A model generated the notes under the pieces. The model saw nothing but the letters and a program-made list of their open reading frames with translations, did no database searches and had not been told where the DNA came from. The translations under genes and the position numbers were made by a program. A DNA stretch of 64,000 nt, from contig OY723258.1 of assembly GCA_963210315.1 (NCBI GenBank), forward strand, positions 1,922,001 to 1,986,000, read 5' to 3'. This document shows, piece after piece, positions 1 to 9,189 of this stretch (the first letter of the stretch is position 1; every line of letters begins with the position of its first letter). This DNA comes from Rhynchopus euleeides. Lineage: Eukaryota > Euglenozoa > Diplonemea > Diplonemida > Diplonemidae.

Positions 1-837
1 CGAGAAAAAAAGTGCAGCCCAACCCCGCCCCGACTTCCCGTGGTATGATGCAAACAGGATCGAATGCACGGCCACAGAACATTTTCACCCAATTCGAGAG
101 GCACCGGATGTTGCTGCCTTTGGTCGTCCTGCTGGATCAAAAATCAGGAATCCAGCCCCCCAGCCGCCGGAGGCCACGGTAGTGAACATCCTGAAAGTCT
201 TCGAAGGCTAGTCCCCACACCGGTTGGTGCTGTTGCACATTCCAGGCGGGGATGGTCCTTCGCTTGGGGCATGATGAGGTGCGCTTCGATGAACACCATC
301 AAGCCCCCAGCATGCCGTTGGGTTTTCATACGCTGCGGCGCATGAAAACTCGGCCACAAGGCCGAACCCAAAAGCCCCAAAATCTGACCCGGGAGGTAGG
401 GCCGAGGGTAGGGCCATGCCACCCCTGGCGGCCCACCCTCCCAAACAATTACAGAAAAAGGGAGGTGGGGCCGCGGCCCCCTGCCAGCCCTGGCACGGGA
501 TCACTGCTGGCGGGTAGTTCAGGCTCGTGGCCCTCCTCGTTCCGATAGCCCCTCGGACATCCAAATGATTCACGTGCAGCAGCCCATGCGCAGAGAACGG
601 TGTGCCGTCTTGTACAGCAACTGTTGGACAACTGTTGAAATCGTTTTTCACCAAAAAAAAATCACTCTGCGGGCCAAGTCGAAGATTTTTCTGGGGACTT
701 TTGGTGTCCCCAATTTTTCAATTTTCGAAAAATAAGCTCACTTTGCTAAACTGGACCCAACTCCCCACACTCTTTTTTCCCGACTTTTTCACGGGTTTTT
801 TCCGGTTTTTTTTGGTTTTTTTTGGCGGATGGAGCGA

Positions 838-904
838 AGACCCCCACTGCGACCATTCCCGGGCCTCGGAAATCAGATTTTTGCCCCTCAAATGCGGTCC
901 CGGT
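838..904 (+). repeat. Direct repeat copy 1 (~65 bp)
   Basis: Shares CACTGCGACCATTCCC, then GGCCTCGGAAAT and a CAAATG-GGT-CCGGTCC ending, with the copy at 1079-1143. The spacing is 241 bp, so this is either a tandem duplication or two ends of a degraded repeat. Confidence 0.7.
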
Positions 905-1078
905 CCGGACAAAAAACCGAAAAAACCGTGAAAAATGGCCCATTTTCCCCAGCCAAAAATGGGCCAAAAATGCCCCCCGGACACCCCCAGAGACATGTCC
1001 TAATCCGGGGTGCCAGTAGGGGGGACCTTTCGATTTTTTTTTCGAGGAGAGGTCAATTGAACGTTTTTGGACATCTGA

Positions 1079-1143
1079 GGCCACTGCGACCATTCCCAGG
1101 CCTCGGAAATGAGATTTTTGGCCCTCAAATGGGGTACCGGTCC
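1079..1143 (+). repeat. Direct repeat copy 2 (~65 bp)
   Basis: Second, slightly diverged copy of the repeat at 838-904, in the same orientation. Confidence 0.7.
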
Positions 1144-1776
1144 CCACGAAATTCCGAATGTCATATGCAGCAATGGGGCAAACCACTCCCCAAATTTTGC
1201 TCAATGATTCCACCGTCGGGACCATGGCAAGCCAGATTTTCTGATCAATTGGTTTGTTTGAGCATGTTCCTGGCCCTTGTTTGGAAAGTAGATGACCCCT
1301 GGCTGGAGAGGACGGTTGTGCTCGACCGGACGGAGAGAGAAACTTCTCCATAACCACCTCCACTCCACAATGCCACAAGTGGCAGGAAGGCCGGGTGTTA
1401 CAGGCCTCAACCAGGGTTCCAAGGCTCTCCACTTCCTGGCTGCGTCAGGGATCACCGGGTACAGCGAGCAGGATTACCTGTCCTGACACCCCAGCATGTG
1501 CCACCGGAAGAACCCGAAACAGCAGCCCCCCCCTCATGGGGGTTGCGAGAGGCACGGAAATCGTTCAAATCGGACCAAGTCCGAAAATTCGGCACTTTCT
1601 TGGGTACAAATTGCGGTCCGAAATTTTCCGATTTTTTGAAAAAAAGGCTAATTCTGTAAGGGGGACCTTTTCGAATTTTTTTTTTCGGGCACTTTTTCCA
1701 CAAGGAAATGTCCGCCCTGTCCGCTACTGTCCACTACCGATTTCAAGGATCCTCCTATGTTTGGAATATTTTCAAC

Positions 1777-1885
1777 GGGGGCCCTCGCTACCAAGTGTGA
1801 CTGAGTGAGAAAAAGTGAGAAGTCAGCCATGTTTGGCTGAAAACTGACGACTCGTGACTCACAGTGACTCGTAGCGAGGGCCCCC
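1777..1885 (+). mobile_element. Palindromic MITE-like element, subtype A
   Basis: A 109-bp near-palindrome. It begins GGGGGCCCTCGCTAC and ends GTAGCGAGGGCCCCC, and is flanked on both sides by AAC, a 3-bp target duplication. It has no coding capacity, so it must be mobilised in trans. The transposase family is not identified. Confidence 0.85.
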
Positions 1886-1934
1886 AACATATTTTTTTAT
1901 GTTTGGAATATTTTCAAAATATTTCCGAAATATA

Positions 1935-2042
1935 GGGGGTCTTCGCTACGGGGTGGTCGTCAGTGCATTTTGGTGCATTTCCAGTTGAATTGGCTGAAAA
2001 CTGACGAAGTTTGTCGAAGTTTGTCGACCAGCAAAGACCCCC
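1935..2042 (+). mobile_element. Palindromic MITE-like element, subtype C
   Basis: A 108-bp element beginning GGGGGTCTTCGCTACGGGG and ending CAGCAAAGACCCCC. Both flanks are ATA. It shares the terminal design of subtype A but has a different interior: a GTGCATTTTGGTGCATTT duplication and a repeated GAAGTTTGTC. Confidence 0.85.
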
Positions 2043-2086
2043 ATAAAAATATTTTCGAAATATTTTCAAAATATTTCCAAAATATA

Positions 2087-2195
2087 GGGGGCCTTCGCTA
2101 CCAAGTGTGACTGAGTGAGAAAAAGTGAGCTCCAGCCCACTTCCCCTCACTGACTGACGAGCTGTGACGAGCAGTGACTGGTAGCGAGGGCCCCC
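2087..2195 (+). mobile_element. Palindromic MITE-like element, subtype B
   Basis: A 109-bp element with left end GGGGGCCTTCGCTACC and right end GGTAGCGAGGGCCCCC, flanked by ATA on both sides. The interior reads AGCTCCAGCCCACTTCCCC, which distinguishes subtype B from subtype A. Confidence 0.85.
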
Positions 2196-2214
2196 ATAAA
2201 AATATTTTGGAAAT

Positions 2215-2323
2215 GGGGGCCCTCGCTACGAGTCACTGTGAGTCACGAGTCGTCAGTTTTCAGCCAAACATGGCTGACTTCTCACTTTTTCTCACTCAGT
2301 CACACTTGGTAGCGAGGGCCCCC
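2215..2323 (-). mobile_element. Palindromic MITE-like element, subtype A
   Basis: The same 109-bp subtype A element as at 1777, in inverted orientation. Both flanks are AAT, a 3-bp target duplication. Confidence 0.85.
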
Positions 2324-2363
2324 AATATTTTCGAAAAATATAAAAATATTTTTTTATGCGAAA

Positions 2364-2472
2364 GGGGGCCCTCGCTACCAAGTGTGACTGAGTGAGAAAA
2401 AGTGAGAAGTCAGCCATGTTTGGCTGAAAACTGACGACTCGTGACTCACAGTGACTCGTAGCGAGGGCCCCC
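2364..2472 (+). mobile_element. Palindromic MITE-like element, subtype A
   Basis: A 109-bp subtype A copy flanked by AAA on both sides. It lies only 40 bp after the preceding copy, in AT-rich filler. Confidence 0.85.
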
Positions 2473-2532
2473 AAAATGAAACATATTTTTGGCAAAAATA
2501 TATGTTTATGAAAAATATGTTTGGGGGCCCAT

Positions 2533-2660
2533 GCCTAGGGGGGGGGGGCGGGAGAGTTTGCCATGTCTTGTGCGCGAACTCTTCAGGGTTGGTGGTGGGG
2601 GGGGGGGGGGGCGTGTGGTGTGGTGGTGTGCGCGATTTGCGTCAAAAAAATAGTCTCTTC
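2533..2660 (+). repeat. Poly-G tracts and GT-rich filler
   Basis: Two G homopolymers of at least ten bases in a GT-rich stretch between two MITE-like copies. Long G or C runs recur throughout the intergenic DNA of this window. Confidence 0.7.
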
Positions 2661-2662
2661 AG

Positions 2663-2771
2663 GGGGGCCCTCGCTACCAAGTGTGACTGAGTGAGAAAAA
2701 GTGAGAAGTCAGCCATGTTTGGCTGACAACTGACGACTCGTGACTCACAGTGACTCGTAGCGAGGGCCCCC
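2663..2771 (+). mobile_element. Palindromic MITE-like element, subtype A
   Basis: A 109-bp subtype A copy. Both flanks are CAG, which resolves the boundary even though the flanking bases extend the G and C runs to six. Confidence 0.85.
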
Positions 2772-2774
2772 CAG

Positions 2775-3205
2775 GATTCCCTTACCTGCAAAACGCTGTG
2801 TCCCGCTATCCCAGATTAACCACACGGCTTCCACGAAAGTGGCTTTCTAGGCGCTTGAAAACGGAATTGTACGAGCGCTGGCGACCTTCGCTGATTTTAT
2901 TTGAAAAGATAGCTCTTGGCTTGCGTGTGTTGCAGTCAGCTTGCGTGCCCAGGCGTATGTCGCATAGAGAAGGGCAGGCAGCTGATGTGGCGCAAGACCA
3001 CCCACCTCACCTCGCCCCCACCTCCGTGCCGTTCTCTGCGCCAGTTTGTCTGTTTACCACCTGTTGTTGCAGCTGCGGTCGCCACACATCGATACTCATT
3101 ACATTTTGGCAGGCTGCGCTACACAACAGCAACACCGTCAGCATCTGTGGCGTGAGGGTTGTGGGGACTTCCGACAGGCCTGTTTTCTGACACTAACACC
3201 CAACG
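2775..3205 (+). other. Intergenic, upstream of ISD11-like gene
   Basis: No coding sequence that I can support. It ends with a mixed leader before the ATG at 3206. The AG nearest the start codon lies near 3175 and is a possible spliced-leader acceptor. Confidence 0.45.
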
Positions 3206-3680
3206 ATGCCGTGCAGCAAGTCTGACCTGGTGTGCCTGTTCCGGGGTCTGCTGAAGGAGGGCAAGAAGCTCCCCGACTACAACCTGCGGAGCTACGTGCA
3301 GCGCCGTGCGCAGACCGACTTCAGGAAGACGAACCTCTCGGAGGAGCAGGTCGAGTCGCTGTACGCGCAGGGGAAGAAGGACTTTGAGGTATGGTGGCGC
3401 TGTGTTTCGCACTATCGAGGCTTGTGGTATCCATTCAGGGCCCTGCACATGAAACCACACTCGCGCGCTCACCGCCCACACAAACAAAACGCGACTCCAA
3501 GGTGCGATTCTCTTCAATCTCCACATTTCACCCTGCCGCCATTTCACTCTGCCGCCGACCCACCCACGATACGACACACCAACCACCAACCAACCACATT
3601 AGGTGCTGAAGCGCCAGCTCGCAATCCAGAACATGTACCACGGGCAGGCGTCGTACATGGAGACGATGTCGCGGGCGTAA
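3206..3680 (+). CDS. ISD11: ISD11/LYRM4-like LYR protein, two exons
   Basis: Exons 3206-3388 and 3603-3680 give an 86-residue protein, typical for the family. The LYR tripeptide appears as LFR at residues 12-14, followed by the family pattern YN-R-Y--RR and FR-N. The small basic C-terminal helix is encoded by exon 2 (VLKRQLAIQNMY). ISD11 stabilises the cysteine desulfurase NFS1 and, with acyl carrier protein, serves mitochondrial Fe-S cluster assembly. The intron is phase 0 with GTATGG at its 5' end and TTAG at its 3' end. Without splicing the frame would run into repetitive non-family sequence, which supports the exon model. No separate presequence is visible, as usual for this family. Other LYR proteins are possible, but the fit to LYRM4 is best. 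Confidence 0.85.
3389..3602 (+). other. Cis-spliced intron of ISD11-like gene
   Basis: A 214-bp phase 0 intron with 5' splice site GAG|GTATGG and 3' end CACATTAG|GTG. It is C/A-rich before the acceptor. Removing it joins the two halves of a complete LYR domain. Confidence 0.8.
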
Positions 3681-5053
3681 GCGGGGTGTGGCGAGCTGCG
3701 AGTGAATGTGTGTGGATTCGGCTTGTCCTTCTGGGGGGCTGCATCCCGAGAGGCGCCAACACACACACGTACACACCCTCGCACCCTCCCCCTCCCCCCT
3801 CACTGCGCTCTGCCTTCCTATCCCCCGAGCGCAAGGGTGTGTGCACACATGCACGCGAATGTTAGTTTTTGCAGCAGTGCCGAACGCACCAATGAGGCGA
3901 TCGCCACTGTGCGCAAGGGTGCGCACACACCCCCCCCCCACCACCCCACTCCCTCGCACCATCGTTGCCCCCACATGCTGAACGCACCCCATCCAAAAAA
4001 GAGTAAAAAAAAAAGGCCGCCCAACAGATGTATTTTCCCCCCCCTCCTCCTTCTCCTCCTCCCCCACCTCCCGGTTCACCCGCCACAAGGTTCATTACCA
4101 CCCCCAGGGTCCCCTCCCCTCCCCACCCTCCCCCCCATGCATGATCTCCACATGTGTTCTCCGCGCTGGCTCGGCTTGAGACTTCTTTTTCGCCGAGAGG
4201 GCAACGCCCGGCGCCTAAGGACGACACGGAGGTGGTGGGGTGTGTGTGGGGTCAGGGTGGGTAGGGGGTGGTGGTGACAGGGGGTGGGGTTAGGGGGCGC
4301 AGGGGGGTGGGGATGAAAAATCATTGTTCGGGGTTCGCCGCTTGGTGGGGTGCGTGCTGCTGTGGGGGGGGGGGGGGGGCGGGGGTGTTGGGGGGTGGGG
4401 TGGGTGGGCAGGTCGTGCAATGCTGTGTGAACAGAAATGTGTGTTTCTGCTTGTCGGGAGCAGGCAGCCCAGCCCGCTTTTTCTGCCGCACTGCTGGAGT
4501 GGACACGGCGGTAACCCCACTGCAAGACATCTGCAAATATACCCATATGCGTGTGCGGGACATGGCTTGCTGTGGGTGTTGTGCATGTTGCTTGCTTGCC
4601 TGCCACACATAGGATGGCTGTGGTCGAAGCCGTGACGGATGCCCGGCAACGTACCCCCCCTGATGGGGGAGAAAGGAACAGACGAGACATGCTGCCAAAT
4701 GAAAAGTAGGCAGGGGAAGATCTACATAACTCTGCTGCTGAGGAGCATGGCCCCACCCTCACCCTCACCCTCACCACACAGCTGAGTCAAGCCGCCCTTG
4801 GCTTGGCCAATTTTGTACACTTTCGATCCTTTCAAAAACCCCATCCATGCCTTCCACTTGGGACACACCCCATCCCCACCCCACACCCTACGCACCCACA
4901 GGGAACCCCCTCCTCCCGCATCGAGGAGCATCCGGAGTTGCCCCCCTATCCCTTTGACCCCCCACCCCCCCGCTCCTCCTGCGGCAAGGTGGGACGTGGC
5001 CTGGGGCTGCTTGCGTGCACGGCGCAGCCCACACCACCACACAAATCGACGCC
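3681..5053 (+). other. Intergenic, low-complexity
   Basis: C-rich and G-rich tracts, including a G run near 4365-4378, CA-rich stretches and CTCACC repeats near 4750-4775. The open frames here are Pro/His or Gly/Trp-rich translations of simple sequence, and I accept none as a gene. The last 150 bases are C-rich and end in CGCAG near 5026, a likely acceptor for the next gene. Confidence 0.55.
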
Positions 5054-6484
5054 ATGAGCTGCTTCCGGCGGAGCGTGTTGCAGGCGGTGGCCGCCCCGCG
5101 TGCGGTGCAGCGGAGGCTCGCCAGCACCACCGCGTCAGCACCGCGGTTCGTCTCAAGCGCTGCGCGAGAAGCTGAAGGGGATGGGGCCAAGCAGCCCCAG
5201 CCCCCCTCGGGCTACCAGCAGCACATCGCTGATGCTGCACTGCCGCATGGGCGTATGAGCTCTGTTCAGTTCTACGACGAGACAGACGCGCAGGGCTGCG
5301 CCATCGGGGGTATCCATGTCTCCTGGCAGGACGGCAGCAGCTCTTGCTTCGATGCGACGTGGCTCCGCCTCGCAGGGAAGGACTGCTTCCACACCACGTC
5401 GCAGCGGCTTGTCAACGCGCAGGACCTGGTGCACTTCCCCTCCCACATCGAGACGGCTGTGATCGACCAGGAGAACAACACGATCGTGCTCACCTTTGTC
5501 GGCGAGCCATCCCCCATTGTCATCACCGGCGACTTCATGAGGCGGAACGGGCACCGCGTCCGCCGCGACGAGAGAAAGATGATCATGCAGAAGCAGGGGA
5601 AGCGCACCACACCCAAGTCGAAGGAGGACTTGACCGTCCTCCCCTACGGAAATCTCAAGGATGACGCCTCATCCCTCTACAGGCTGATGCAGGCCATCTG
5701 TGAGGACGGCGTGGCAATCATCTCCGAGGTGCCGAACCGCGACAAGGCGGTTGGGGACGTGGCGGGGCTTATCGCCCCCCCGATCGACACGCTCTACGGC
5801 AAGTTCTTCGATGTCGTGTCCGTGAGGGACCCTATCAACCTGGCGTACACCGGGGAGGCCCTGAGGTACCACATGGACCTGGCGTATTACGACTCCCCTC
5901 CGGGCATCCAGTGCCTGCACTGCCGTGCCTTCTCCGAGGAGGTGCAAGGGGGGCAGAGCACCTTCCTGGATGCGCATGCCGCAGCAGAGCTGCTGCGGGA
6001 GAGGCACCCGGAGCACTTTGCAACGCTGGCGAGGGTGCCCGCGAAGTTTCAGAAGGATCACCTGCAGAGGGAGAATCCGGCGCAGTTCTTCTTCGAGAGG
6101 CCACACATCGTGACGCAGCCGGGGACGGAGGAGGTGCTGTCGGTGTTCTGGTCGCCCCCGTTTGAGGGGATGGTGGCGGCGCCTCACACCGACATGCTTG
6201 CGTATTATAAGGCGTACCGTGCGTTTTCCCAGATTGTCGATGCGCCCGAAACGTCGAATGATTTCGGCGCGGAGTTCCGCCTGAGCCCGGGCGAGATGGT
6301 CATCTTCAACAACCGCCGCTACCTCCACGGGAGGCAGTCGTTCAACCTGAACGGGGGGCACCGCCACCTGGAGGGGTGCTATCTGTCGCTGGATGATTTC
6401 ATGAACCGGTTCCACAACCTCTCGCTGGAGCACGCCGACCCCTCCTACATCCCGCCCCGCATCGGCACAGCCGACCAGAGCTGA
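5054..6484 (+). CDS. 2-oxoglutarate dioxygenase, BBOX/TMLHE type
   Basis: A 476-residue Fe(II)/2-oxoglutarate dioxygenase of the gamma-butyrobetaine or trimethyllysine hydroxylase type (carnitine synthesis). Residues 1-35 are Arg/Ser/Ala-rich and look like a mitochondrial presequence (MSCFRRSVLQ). Residues ~90-190 fit the small N-terminal domain of these enzymes (VSWQDGSS, RLAGKDC). The TauD-like barrel follows. Its metal ligands are H273 and D275 in YHMDLAYY and distal H425 in YLHGRQSF, with R427 placed to hold 2-oxoglutarate. It is longer than human BBOX1 or TMLHE mainly at the N terminus. I chose the ATG at 5054 because a C-rich tract and AG lie just upstream. The sequence does not tell me which substrate is used. 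Single exon. Confidence 0.85.
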   Translation: MSCFRRSVLQAVAAPRAVQRRLASTTASAPRFVSSAAREAEGDGAKQPQPPSGYQQHIADAALPHGRMSSVQFYDETDAQGCAIGGIHVSWQDGSSSCFDATWLRLAGKDCFHTTSQRLVNAQDLVHFPSHIETAVIDQENNTIVLTFVGEPSPIVITGDFMRRNGHRVRRDERKMIMQKQGKRTTPKSKEDLTVLPYGNLKDDASSLYRLMQAICEDGVAIISEVPNRDKAVGDVAGLIAPPIDTLYGKFFDVVSVRDPINLAYTGEALRYHMDLAYYDSPPGIQCLHCRAFSEEVQGGQSTFLDAHAAAELLRERHPEHFATLARVPAKFQKDHLQRENPAQFFFERPHIVTQPGTEEVLSVFWSPPFEGMVAAPHTDMLAYYKAYRAFSQIVDAPETSNDFGAEFRLSPGEMVIFNNRRYLHGRQSFNLNGGHRHLEGCYLSLDDFMNRFHNLSLEHADPSYIPPRIGTADQS

Positions 6485-6882
6485 GGCGGCGGGGTGAGGA
6501 GGGAGGGAGGGGCGGGAGGGGCAAATGTTCTGTGCCGGGAAAAAAACGGCGCGGTTTTATTTTCTAACTCAATGCTCGGTGTGGGAAGCTCAGCGCTTTT
6601 CCAGCAGCCCCCCCCCCCCTCCCCTTCCCCTTCTTCGGTACAGCAAGGAACGCAACACCAATTGTTCACTTTTTTTGGTGCGAAGAGATGATGTTGTATC
6701 AAACCAGGTTATCCCTGACACGTTGGGTGGTAGTCTTGCGACAGAGTGCCGCCGTGTGTGCACACGTACGAGGCGTTACAGTGAAGGCAGTGCCAGAGTT
6801 CGCTCGGGGCGACCTGAGGGCTGTCGCTCATACAGACAAACATGTGCGTGAGTAGATTGTGGTGTGTCATCAGCTGGGCTGC
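6485..6882. other. Intergenic, downstream of dioxygenase and beyond truncated retroelement
   Basis: A C-run and G-rich stretch, then ordinary sequence. I see no gene. There is no poly(A)/poly(T) tail next to the retroelement's 3' side near 6880, so I cannot define its 3' end. Confidence 0.5.
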
Positions 6883-8244
6883 TCAAGAAGAGAATTGAAA
6901 AACGAACCGAAATCGATCGTCGATCGAGCGCCGGCCGCCAGCCGGCACATCCTGGTTGGTGGGCAGCTCACATACCAGTGTTCTGCACTTCTCCCAGCAG
7001 CGTGAAACATCGTATGGCAGCAGGCCGTTGCCAAGACGCATGCGGGCGCCCACCAACTCCTCTAGGCGTCGGATGGCAGCGCGCAGTTTCAGCTCACGGC
7101 AGGACGCGGCTCCCAGCCCATCCGGTGCCCGTGATTCCCTCGCACACAGGCGGACCTTCCGTGGCTCGCGTACATCCCCACGGCCGATGTAGGCGCGGGA
7201 GGCACCAGCTGAAAGTCCCGCCAATTGCACGAGGTAGGTCTCGCACGCTTCGCAGAGCAGTTTCCAGGCATTGTCAAGGTCGCCCCGCCGCAGGGCTCCC
7301 TCGAACCCCGAGAGGGATGGAGTAGGAGGGGGCGCGGTGGTATCCCCGGGGGGGGCCCGAGGAACGCGGATTTGCTTGGGGACCCTGTATTTGAGGCACG
7401 TCTGGTCGAAGACCTGAACGTCGAGAGTCATCGTCACGCAGAGGTGGTTCGGCACTCCCACGTCCCGAACATCGCACGCCGTAAGGGCCTGCGCTGCGAT
7501 CGGGTTCAGCAGCGCGTAGTCGATACGTGTCCCCTCGCATGTAGTGGAGGTGAAGGTTGAAGGGGGCGTGGTGCCGGTGGCCTGTGCGGCCAGTGCCGCA
7601 GCATCGGCCCAGTAGTTGTCCAGTGCATGTGCGAGGGTGGGCGACGCATCCCTGTCGGTGTTGAGGTCGCCCATCACCACTACCGGCACGTCGCCCAAGC
7701 ATCTGCCGTAGTCTAGCAGCACCGCATGCAGGAGTCGCTCCCGTTCGGCGAAGGTTTTCCCAGACTTGCGCCGCTTCTGACCCGACGGGGCGTACACGCA
7801 TAGGACGTGCAGGAAGGAGCTACCATCTCCGATTGCCACCTTTGCGTGTACAAAACGGCCATCGCTTGCAAAACGTTCCAGTGTCGTGGGGGTGGAGAGG
7901 CGCACGAGCGGGGCGGGCTTCCGCGCAAGGATGCCGACTCCGCCTTTGGTGCCTTTCACAAGGTTGCCTTTAACGCCGTCGCGGGGTGCACCCCAAGCCG
8001 TGGACCATATCCGCTCCTGGGAAAGGTGCGTCGATACCTCTTCCTGCATGTGCATGGTCAGGGCAGTTTCTTGTAGACAGACGATGTCGGCAGGGATCAG
8101 CGTGATCTTCTCGAGGTGAGGAAGCAGCGCCGTCACATTCACGGAAGCCAGGGTGATAGCGGGGCCTGGGTTCGTCTCGATGTCCCCGTGCGTGGGGAGG
8201 CGCAGATACGCAGCATCTGCGAGTCGCTTATCCCGGGTGGGAAG
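6883..8244 (-). CDS. Retroelement endonuclease with N-terminal 2A-like motif
   Basis: This frame is open from just after a TGA at 8245-8247. About 20 residues in is GDIETNPGP (8161-8187), matching the 2A consensus DxExNPGP. 2A sequences make the ribosome skip the Gly-Pro bond. The endonuclease/exonuclease/phosphatase fold follows: an N in NVTALL, LQET with the catalytic Glu, VYAPSG, GDLNTD, then IDYALL. The usual terminal Asp-His pair reads Asn-His (VPNHLCV), an atypical and possibly damaging substitution. The remaining ~150 residues are Arg-rich and unrecognised, and the frame ends without reverse transcriptase motifs. There is no ATG before the 2A motif, so expression would need stop-codon readthrough, reinitiation at a non-AUG codon, or an upstream fusion. 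It is in the same frame as the block before it. Confidence 0.8.
   Translation of the reverse strand, partial: LPTRDKRLADAAYLRLPTHGDIETNPGPAITLASVNVTALLPHLEKITLIPADIVCLQETALTMHMQEEVSTHLSQERIWSTAWGAPRDGVKGNLVKGTKGGVGILARKPAPLVRLSTPTTLERFASDGRFVHAKVAIGDGSSFLHVLCVYAPSGQKRRKSGKTFAERERLLHAVLLDYGRCLGDVPVVVMGDLNTDRDASPTLAHALDNYWADAAALAAQATGTTPPSTFTSTTCEGTRIDYALLNPIAAQALTACDVRDVGVPNHLCVTMTLDVQVFDQTCLKYRVPKQIRVPRAPPGDTTAPPPTPSLSGFEGALRRGDLDNAWKLLCEACETYLVQLAGLSAGASRAYIGRGDVREPRKVRLCARESRAPDGLGAASCRELKLRAAIRRLEELVGARMRLGNGLLPYDVSRCWEKCRTLVCELPTNQDVPAGGRRSIDDRFRFVFQFSS
8161..8187 (-). other. 2A-like ribosome-skipping motif GDIETNPGP
   Basis: Nine codons on the minus strand, read base by base. D-I-E-T-N-P-G-P fits DxExNPGP exactly. 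Placement directly before the endonuclease domain matches the known position of 2A in trypanosomatid L1Tc/ingi retroelements. Whether it skips efficiently depends on the upstream residues, which read LADAAYLRLPTH. Confidence 0.85.
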
Positions 8245-9189
8245 TCACTTGTGCAGGTTTGCACAGCTCGCGCATGCCACCTGATTGCATCCCTCGCAGC
8301 TTTTCAGCGTGTACTGCCTGCCCACGACCGCTTCGCACAGCTGGCAGCGGGTGTTCATTGTGGCCTTGTACCCGACGCCCCATTGGTGAATGTGGATGCT
8401 CACATTCCTCTTGCGGATCGGGGAGACGTAGTCCATCGCGTCGGACACCGCAGAGCTGATGCGCTCCCCCCAGCCCTTCGACGAAGGCTGCCCCAGCATC
8501 TCGTCGATGTCGTCCTCCTCTTCGGCCCCGTCGCCCCCGGAGACCACCCGACGCCGCTTGCCGTTGGCGTCCGCACGCGGGGCACCGTCCTCCCCGTCAG
8601 CTGAGAGCATGTCGGCGGAGCTCTCGTCGTCAACGTCGTCGCCCCCGCCGGCGGCAGGAGGAGGGGCCGCGGTCTCATCTGCGGCGGGTTCAGCCTGGGC
8701 CGCGGCTGGCGGTGCCTGTGGAGGCGGCGGGGGGTCCTGCGGAGGGGCCTGCGGGGAGACCTGCGGGGGGGCGATAGGTGTCGTCGGTGGGGATGACACG
8801 TAGCGCTCCGGCAGCTTCACCTTGGCCGGGGGGCCAGCCGCGGGCGCGGGCTTGAACCGCCGCACATCCTGCGGGGGGGCGTCCTCTTTCGCCCATTCCC
8901 TCACCCAGAGGGAGGGGCGGCCCGCCCTCGTTATACAACTAAAGGGGGGGGGTGTTGACGCCGTTACGACGAGCACGCGCTGTCCGCTTTTAGCGCGCGA
9001 GTTTATCACACTCGCGTTCCAGCCATTTCCCGCCCGCCGCAAGTCGAACAGGATGTCGTCGGCGTGCTCTTGCCCACGGGCCCCGGACACCACCCATTTC
9101 ATGAGGGGGTCACGAGCCGGTTCAGCTTTATCTCCGAGGTTGGCGCGCACCGCCTCAGCCTGCTGGGGTGTCGCCACGCGACAGTGTCC
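8245..9189 (-). CDS. Retroelement ORF1b, C-terminal zinc finger
   Basis: An open frame without an early ATG, starting after a stop at 9190 and ending at the TGA at 8245-8247. It overlaps the end of ORF1a by 35 bases in the +1 frame, so it is probably translated by frameshifting or coupled reinitiation. The middle is Pro/Ala-rich and acidic (low complexity). A basic RRRVV patch follows. The last 40 residues carry Cys/His pairs (CQLC, CEGC, CASC and a final His), probably two zinc-binding sites for nucleic acid. I infer an ORF1/gag-like RNA-binding role. It is in the same frame as the endonuclease and separated from it by one TGA. Confidence 0.65.
   Translation of the reverse strand, partial: GHCRVATPQQAEAVRANLGDKAEPARDPLMKWVVSGARGQEHADDILFDLRRAGNGWNASVINSRAKSGQRVLVVTASTPPPFSCITRAGRPSLWVREWAKEDAPPQDVRRFKPAPAAGPPAKVKLPERYVSSPPTTPIAPPQVSPQAPPQDPPPPPQAPPAAAQAEPAADETAAPPPAAGGGDDVDDESSADMLSADGEDGAPRADANGKRRRVVSGGDGAEEEDDIDEMLGQPSSKGWGERISSAVSDAMDYVSPIRKRNVSIHIHQWGVGYKATMNTRCQLCEAVVGRQYTLKSCEGCNQVACASCANLHK

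Larger units (their letters stand above)
1..1776. other. Gene-free repeat-like DNA
   Basis: I see no credible gene here. Open frames are short, overlap on all strands and have low-complexity composition. The stretch 640-1180 is rich in T and A homopolymers with motifs such as gaaattttccg and ggggacc, a style that recurs at 60,600-61,680. A diverged direct repeat of about 64 bp lies at 838-904 and 1079-1143. Confidence 0.6.

Noticed and set aside
3700..4780. Several overlapping Pro/His and Gly/Val frames
   Set aside because: They translate C-rich and G-rich simple sequence on both strands.
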